Below are positions 44,446-47,273 of a stretch of 47,273 bases of DNA, piece after piece. Position 1 is the stretch's first letter; each line of letters begins with the position of its first letter. The position numbers were made by a program, and so were the translations under genes. The DNA comes from Solirubrobacterales bacterium. GTDB lineage: Bacteria; Actinomycetota; Thermoleophilia; Solirubrobacterales; 70-9. The DNA lies in assembly GCA_035573435.1 (NCBI GenBank), contig DATMZR010000025.1, positions 1 through 47,273 of the forward strand. Reading direction: 5' to 3'. Under the pieces are notes generated by a model that was given only the letters and a program-made list of their open reading frames with translations, was not told the DNA's origin and did not search any database.

Positions 44446-46674
44446 GTGAGCGTCGCGTTCGTCATCGCGCCGACGGGCGACCGCACGCTCACCGTCGGTG
44501 CGTATGTGGGCGGCGTCCTCGAGCTGGCCGTGGTGCTGGCGGCGCTCGCCTTCGGCGCCTACCGCGTGCGCGCCCTGCTCCTGCCGGGCTGGTCCGGGGC
44601 GCCGGCACGGCTGGCGGAGGGAGTGCTGGGGGTGGCGGGCCTGATCTGGGTCTGCGAAGCGGTGGGGACGTTCGGCGGATTCAAGGAGGGCATCGTGCTC
44701 GGCGCCCTCGTGGTGACGGGCCTGGCCGCCGGCCTGGTGGCCACCAGGCTGGCTGACTCGAGGCCCGCGCGGTCGGCCACCGGGCCACCGGCGCCCCCCA
44801 CCTGGGGCCTCGCCCGCGCGGTCGCGGTGCTGACGTGTGCGGCCCTCGCCGCCGCCTGGATGGTGCCGACCCTGGGGACGCTGGCGGCGGGCATGGATCG
44901 CGCCGACAGCCTCTGGTACCACATGCCGCTCGCGGCCCGGTTCGTGCAGACGGGCTATCTGGGCCACATCGAGTTCTTCGACCCGATCTTCCTGGCCTCG
45001 TTCTATCCCGCGAACTCCGAGGTCCTGCACGCCGTCCCGATCCTGTTCACGGACCGCGACAGCGTCTCGCCGCTGCTCAACCTGGGCTGGCTTTCGGCGG
45101 CCCTGCTCGCGGCCTGGTGCATCGGCCGGCCTTACGGCTTTGCGCCGCAGGCCCTGATCGGCGCCTCGCTGGCGCTCGGCTCGCAGAGCCTCGTCGAGTT
45201 CCAGGCCGGCGAGGCGCTCAACGACATCACGGGCCTCGCCTTCCTCCTCGCCGCCGTGGCGCTCTTGGTCAACGGGTACGCGTCGGCCAGGGGCCCCGAC
45301 TCCGGGCGTACGATCGCTCCCGCGGTGCTCGCCGTGGCCGGGATCGCGGCCGGGCTGGCGGCGGGGACGAAGCTCTCCTTCCTGGCGCCGGTCGCGGCGC
45401 TCACGATTGCCGTCGTCGTCATCGCCCAGCGGAGTACGCGCCTTCGCGCCGCCGCGTTCTGGGGCATCCCGATGCTGGCTGCCGGGGGCTATTGGTACGT
45501 GCGCAACCTGATCGCGGTCGGCAACCCGATCCCCTACATAGGCTCGCTGGGCCCGATCTCGCTGCCCGCCCCGGACCGCGACTTCCAGCTTCGGCCCGAC
45601 TTCGCCGTCGTCCACTACTGGAACGACACGGACGTGTGGCGGCACTGGTTCGCACCCGGCTTGAACGACTCGTTCGGGACCCTCTGGCCGCTGACCCTGG
45701 TGGCGATGGTGGTGGTCTGTGTGCTGGCCGTCTGGCGCGGGCGCGAGCCGATCCTGCGCGCGCTGGGCGGCGTCGTGGCGGTGACCGCGATCGCCTACCT
45801 GTTCACGCCGCTCACCGCCGCCGGCGAGGAGGGGGAGCCGATCTCGTTCGTGTGGAACGTTCGCTACCTGGCTCCAGCCGTCGCGATTGGCCTGGCGATC
45901 CTGCCCTGTCTGCCCGCGCTCCGCGCGACGCCGCGGCGGCGGGCGGCTGTCCTAGCCGGGCTCACCGTTCTGCTCGCCTTCACGGTCGGCTCGCTGGTGC
46001 AGTGGGACCAGGGCCACACCAAGGGCGCCGTGGCCGCCGCTGCGCTGGTGATCGGCGCTGCGGTGGTCGTCTGGATCCTGCGCTCACGCGGGACGCTCGC
46101 GCCCCCCATCCCCAGGCGCATCCGGGCGAGTGTGGCCGTCGCCGCACTTGTGGCCGCCGTCGCCGCGGGCTACGCGGAACAGCACCACTACCTCACCCAC
46201 CGATACGAGGACACCGGCCGGGTCCAGGACCTCGCAGGCGCGCTGCGCTGGTCCCGGGACGTGCGCGACGCCCGGATCGCCATCGGGGGCATTCGCGGGG
46301 TGTTCACGCAGTACCCCTTCTACGGCACCGACCTCTCGAACCGGGTGCAGTGGCTCGGCCTCCGCGGCCCGCACGACGCCTACCTGCGAATCCCGAATTG
46401 CCGCGAGTGGCGCAGCGCCATCAACGCGGGCGGCTACACGCACGTCGTCACCACCTTCGACCCCTATCTGCCGGGCACGATGCGCAACTCGCCCGAGGGG
46501 CGCTGGACCGAGTCCGACCCCAACGCCCGGGTCGTCCTGCGCGACGGCCCGGTGAGGGTGTTCGAGCTTCGCGGGCCGCTGGACCCCGCCGGCTGCACGG
46601 GCCAGCGACCGCTCACGGAAGCCCAGCTCCACAGCGTGCCGAACCTGAGTGGCACGCCGTCAAAAAACGACTGA
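44446..46674 (+). CDS. Polytopic membrane protein, GT-C glycosyltransferase-like
   Basis: 742 residues with about 12-14 membrane segments and a C-terminal soluble domain of about 150 residues. The loop after the third or fourth helix, AAGMDRADSLWYHMPLAARFVQTG, resembles the acidic first loop of GT-C glycosyltransferases that use polyprenyl-phosphate sugars. WYVRNLIAVGNPIPYIGSLG is another segment common in such proteins. The C-terminal domain (VFTQYPFYGTDLSNRVQWLG, GYTHVVTTFDPYLPGT) is soluble. Acceptor and donor unknown. GTG start at 44446; no ribosome binding site seen. Confidence 0.78.
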   Translation: MSVAFVIAPTGDRTLTVGAYVGGVLELAVVLAALAFGAYRVRALLLPGWSGAPARLAEGVLGVAGLIWVCEAVGTFGGFKEGIVLGALVVTGLAAGLVATRLADSRPARSATGPPAPPTWGLARAVAVLTCAALAAAWMVPTLGTLAAGMDRADSLWYHMPLAARFVQTGYLGHIEFFDPIFLASFYPANSEVLHAVPILFTDRDSVSPLLNLGWLSAALLAAWCIGRPYGFAPQALIGASLALGSQSLVEFQAGEALNDITGLAFLLAAVALLVNGYASARGPDSGRTIAPAVLAVAGIAAGLAAGTKLSFLAPVAALTIAVVVIAQRSTRLRAAAFWGIPMLAAGGYWYVRNLIAVGNPIPYIGSLGPISLPAPDRDFQLRPDFAVVHYWNDTDVWRHWFAPGLNDSFGTLWPLTLVAMVVVCVLAVWRGREPILRALGGVVAVTAIAYLFTPLTAAGEEGEPISFVWNVRYLAPAVAIGLAILPCLPALRATPRRRAAVLAGLTVLLAFTVGSLVQWDQGHTKGAVAAAALVIGAAVVVWILRSRGTLAPPIPRRIRASVAVAALVAAVAAGYAEQHHYLTHRYEDTGRVQDLAGALRWSRDVRDARIAIGGIRGVFTQYPFYGTDLSNRVQWLGLRGPHDAYLRIPNCREWRSAINAGGYTHVVTTFDPYLPGTMRNSPEGRWTESDPNARVVLRDGPVRVFELRGPLDPAGCTGQRPLTEAQLHSVPNLSGTPSKND

Positions 46675-46688
46675 TTGCTCCGAACACG

Positions 46689-46714
46689 CTCGGTGCCCCC
46701 GAACAGGCACCGAG
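46689..46714 (+). terminator. Hairpin after the GT-C-like gene
   Basis: A 9-bp stem (CTCGGTGCC/GGCACCGAG) with an 8-base loop 14 bases past the stop. No T tract follows, so it may not be an intrinsic terminator. The rest of the gap to 46871 shows no gene and is visibly less GC-rich. Confidence 0.5.
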
Positions 46715-46871
46715 AGGGGGTGAATGGCGGGTTTGTGGCGCATACCGCCATAAACGCGCCAGCGACCGGAGTGGTGGCTTGGGGATGCCCCCTTATTGAC
46801 TGGTTTTGGGGTTTGCCTATTGCCTGATCGGAGAACGTCCACACCCCCGCCGGGCCGCCGACGTGCCCAGG

Positions 46872-46877
46872 TACGCT
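46872..46877 (+). promoter_or_regulatory. -10 box of the last gene
   Basis: TACGCT ends six bases before the ATG at 46884; no Shine-Dalgarno sequence. Confidence 0.5.
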
Positions 46878-46883
46878 GCCGCG

Positions 46884-47273
46884 ATGCTCAGCGTCTACGC
46901 GTCGGCGGCCGCGATCCTGCTCGCCTCGCTGGTCGTCGGCCGGGCACTGCTGCACCTGTTGGGACGCACCGAGGCGACCTGGCTGGCAGGCGCCGTGGGC
47001 TTCGCTGCGCTGACGATCGCCGCTCCTCTCCTGATCCGGCTTCCCGGCCGGGCCGTGACGGTGGCAGTCCTGATCGGGGTGGCGGTCGGAGCCTCGCTTT
47101 TCCAGCTCTGGCGCACCTGGGAAACCCGGCCCAGAACGGCTCCGGGCGCCCCTTTGGCGGTGATCCTCCTGGTCGCGGCGGCGGCCTCGCTGCCGTTCGT
47201 CGTCAACGAGCGCCAAGGCCCTCTGGGAGAGGGCATCTACACGAACGACCAGGCCGCCCAGCTGTACTGGACC
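46884..47273 (+). CDS. Membrane protein, 5' part (3' end outside window)
   Basis: 130 residues are visible and the frame is open at the window edge. Four hydrophobic stretches: SVYASAAAILLASLVVGRAL, WLAGAVGFAALTIAAPLLI, VTVAVLIGVAVGASLF and APLAVILLVAAAASLPFVVN. The loop after the last one, NERQGPLGEGIYTNDQAAQLYW, resembles the first acidic loop of GT-C-type membrane glycosyltransferases, as in the preceding gene. The ATG follows a TANNNT box at six bases. Family assignment is tentative. Confidence 0.7.
   Translation, partial: MLSVYASAAAILLASLVVGRALLHLLGRTEATWLAGAVGFAALTIAAPLLIRLPGRAVTVAVLIGVAVGASLFQLWRTWETRPRTAPGAPLAVILLVAAAASLPFVVNERQGPLGEGIYTNDQAAQLYWT

Noticed and set aside
44835-46799. 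A 654-codon plus-strand frame overlapping the GT-C-like gene, and a 423-codon minus-strand frame at 44374-45645
   Set aside because: Both overlap a membrane protein with strong hydrophobic pattern; their own translations are low-complexity Arg/Gly/Pro.

Overview
This is a 47.3 kb, very GC-rich chromosomal window. Nearly every gene has homologues and a gene order familiar from deep-branching Actinobacteria of the class Thermoleophilia (Solirubrobacterales-like). The clues are an Mce operon, an F420-type deazaflavin reductase, a PucR-type regulator, SnoaL-like proteins starting MSQEN, secreted proteins of the 'YANVM' type, and a housekeeping order metG-tatD-rsmA-ispE, glmU-prs, rplY-pth, mfd-ppiC-mazG-eno-ftsB. 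This placement is by recognition, not by a search.

Layout. (1) 1-7080: the 3' part of an Mce (mammalian cell entry) operon with five consecutive Mce proteins, the first cut by the window edge; most junctions overlap by 4 bases. (2) 7081-9814: two tandemly duplicated secreted proteins, each with a leader hairpin, a strong ribosome binding site and a near-identical hairpin terminator, then a small lipoprotein and a RemA/DUF370-like protein. (3) 9836-11056, minus strand: an MpaB-type oxygenase and a deazaflavin-dependent nitroreductase. (4) 11096-18148: metG, tatD, rsmA, ispE, a DedA-PAP2 fusion, a small membrane protein and a PucR-type regulator; then a convergent SRPBCC protein and tRNA-Gln. 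(5) 18810-22118: an HNH endonuclease directly behind a LexA-type box, then glmU-prs. (6) 22102-25259: a decayed integrative element bounded by a 21-bp direct repeat of the prs 3' end. It holds an integrase C-terminal remnant, broken genes, a delta-60 repeat protein and a zinc-ribbon protein. (7) 25419-29942, minus strand: a tandem array of SnoaL-like genes, a secreted protein, a sulfatase and a lysine/arginine-rich RTX-like repeat protein. (8) 30177-37423: glycerophosphodiesterase-like protein, DHA2 transporter, AarF-type kinase, metallo-hydrolase, L25, Pth, crotonase and a DHFR-like protein. (9) 37448-47273: mfd, a PpiC-type foldase, mazG, eno, an FtsB-like protein and two GT-C-like membrane proteins, the last cut by the edge.

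Most notable observations. A 38-base hairpin element occurs twice in the same orientation, once inside the metG reading frame (adding about 15 residues) and once in front of rsmA, where it supplies the ribosome binding site. The two copies differ at seven positions: six form three compensatory base-pair changes and the seventh is the N of a GNA apical triloop. Second, many genes have a TANNNT box 6-9 bases before the start codon, suggesting leaderless transcripts; at mfd and the DHFR-like gene one 10-bp palindrome serves as the -10 box in both directions. Third, all three directly abutting convergent pairs share a CTAG in which both TAG stop codons overlap. Fourth, the HNH endonuclease start codon abuts a near-perfect SOS box.

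How the genes fit together: the plus-strand blocks are housekeeping operons (translation quality, isoprenoid and cell-wall precursors, PRPP, repair-coupled transcription, glycolysis, division). The region from about 22.1 to 30 kb is accessory and shows clear signs of duplication, insertion and decay.
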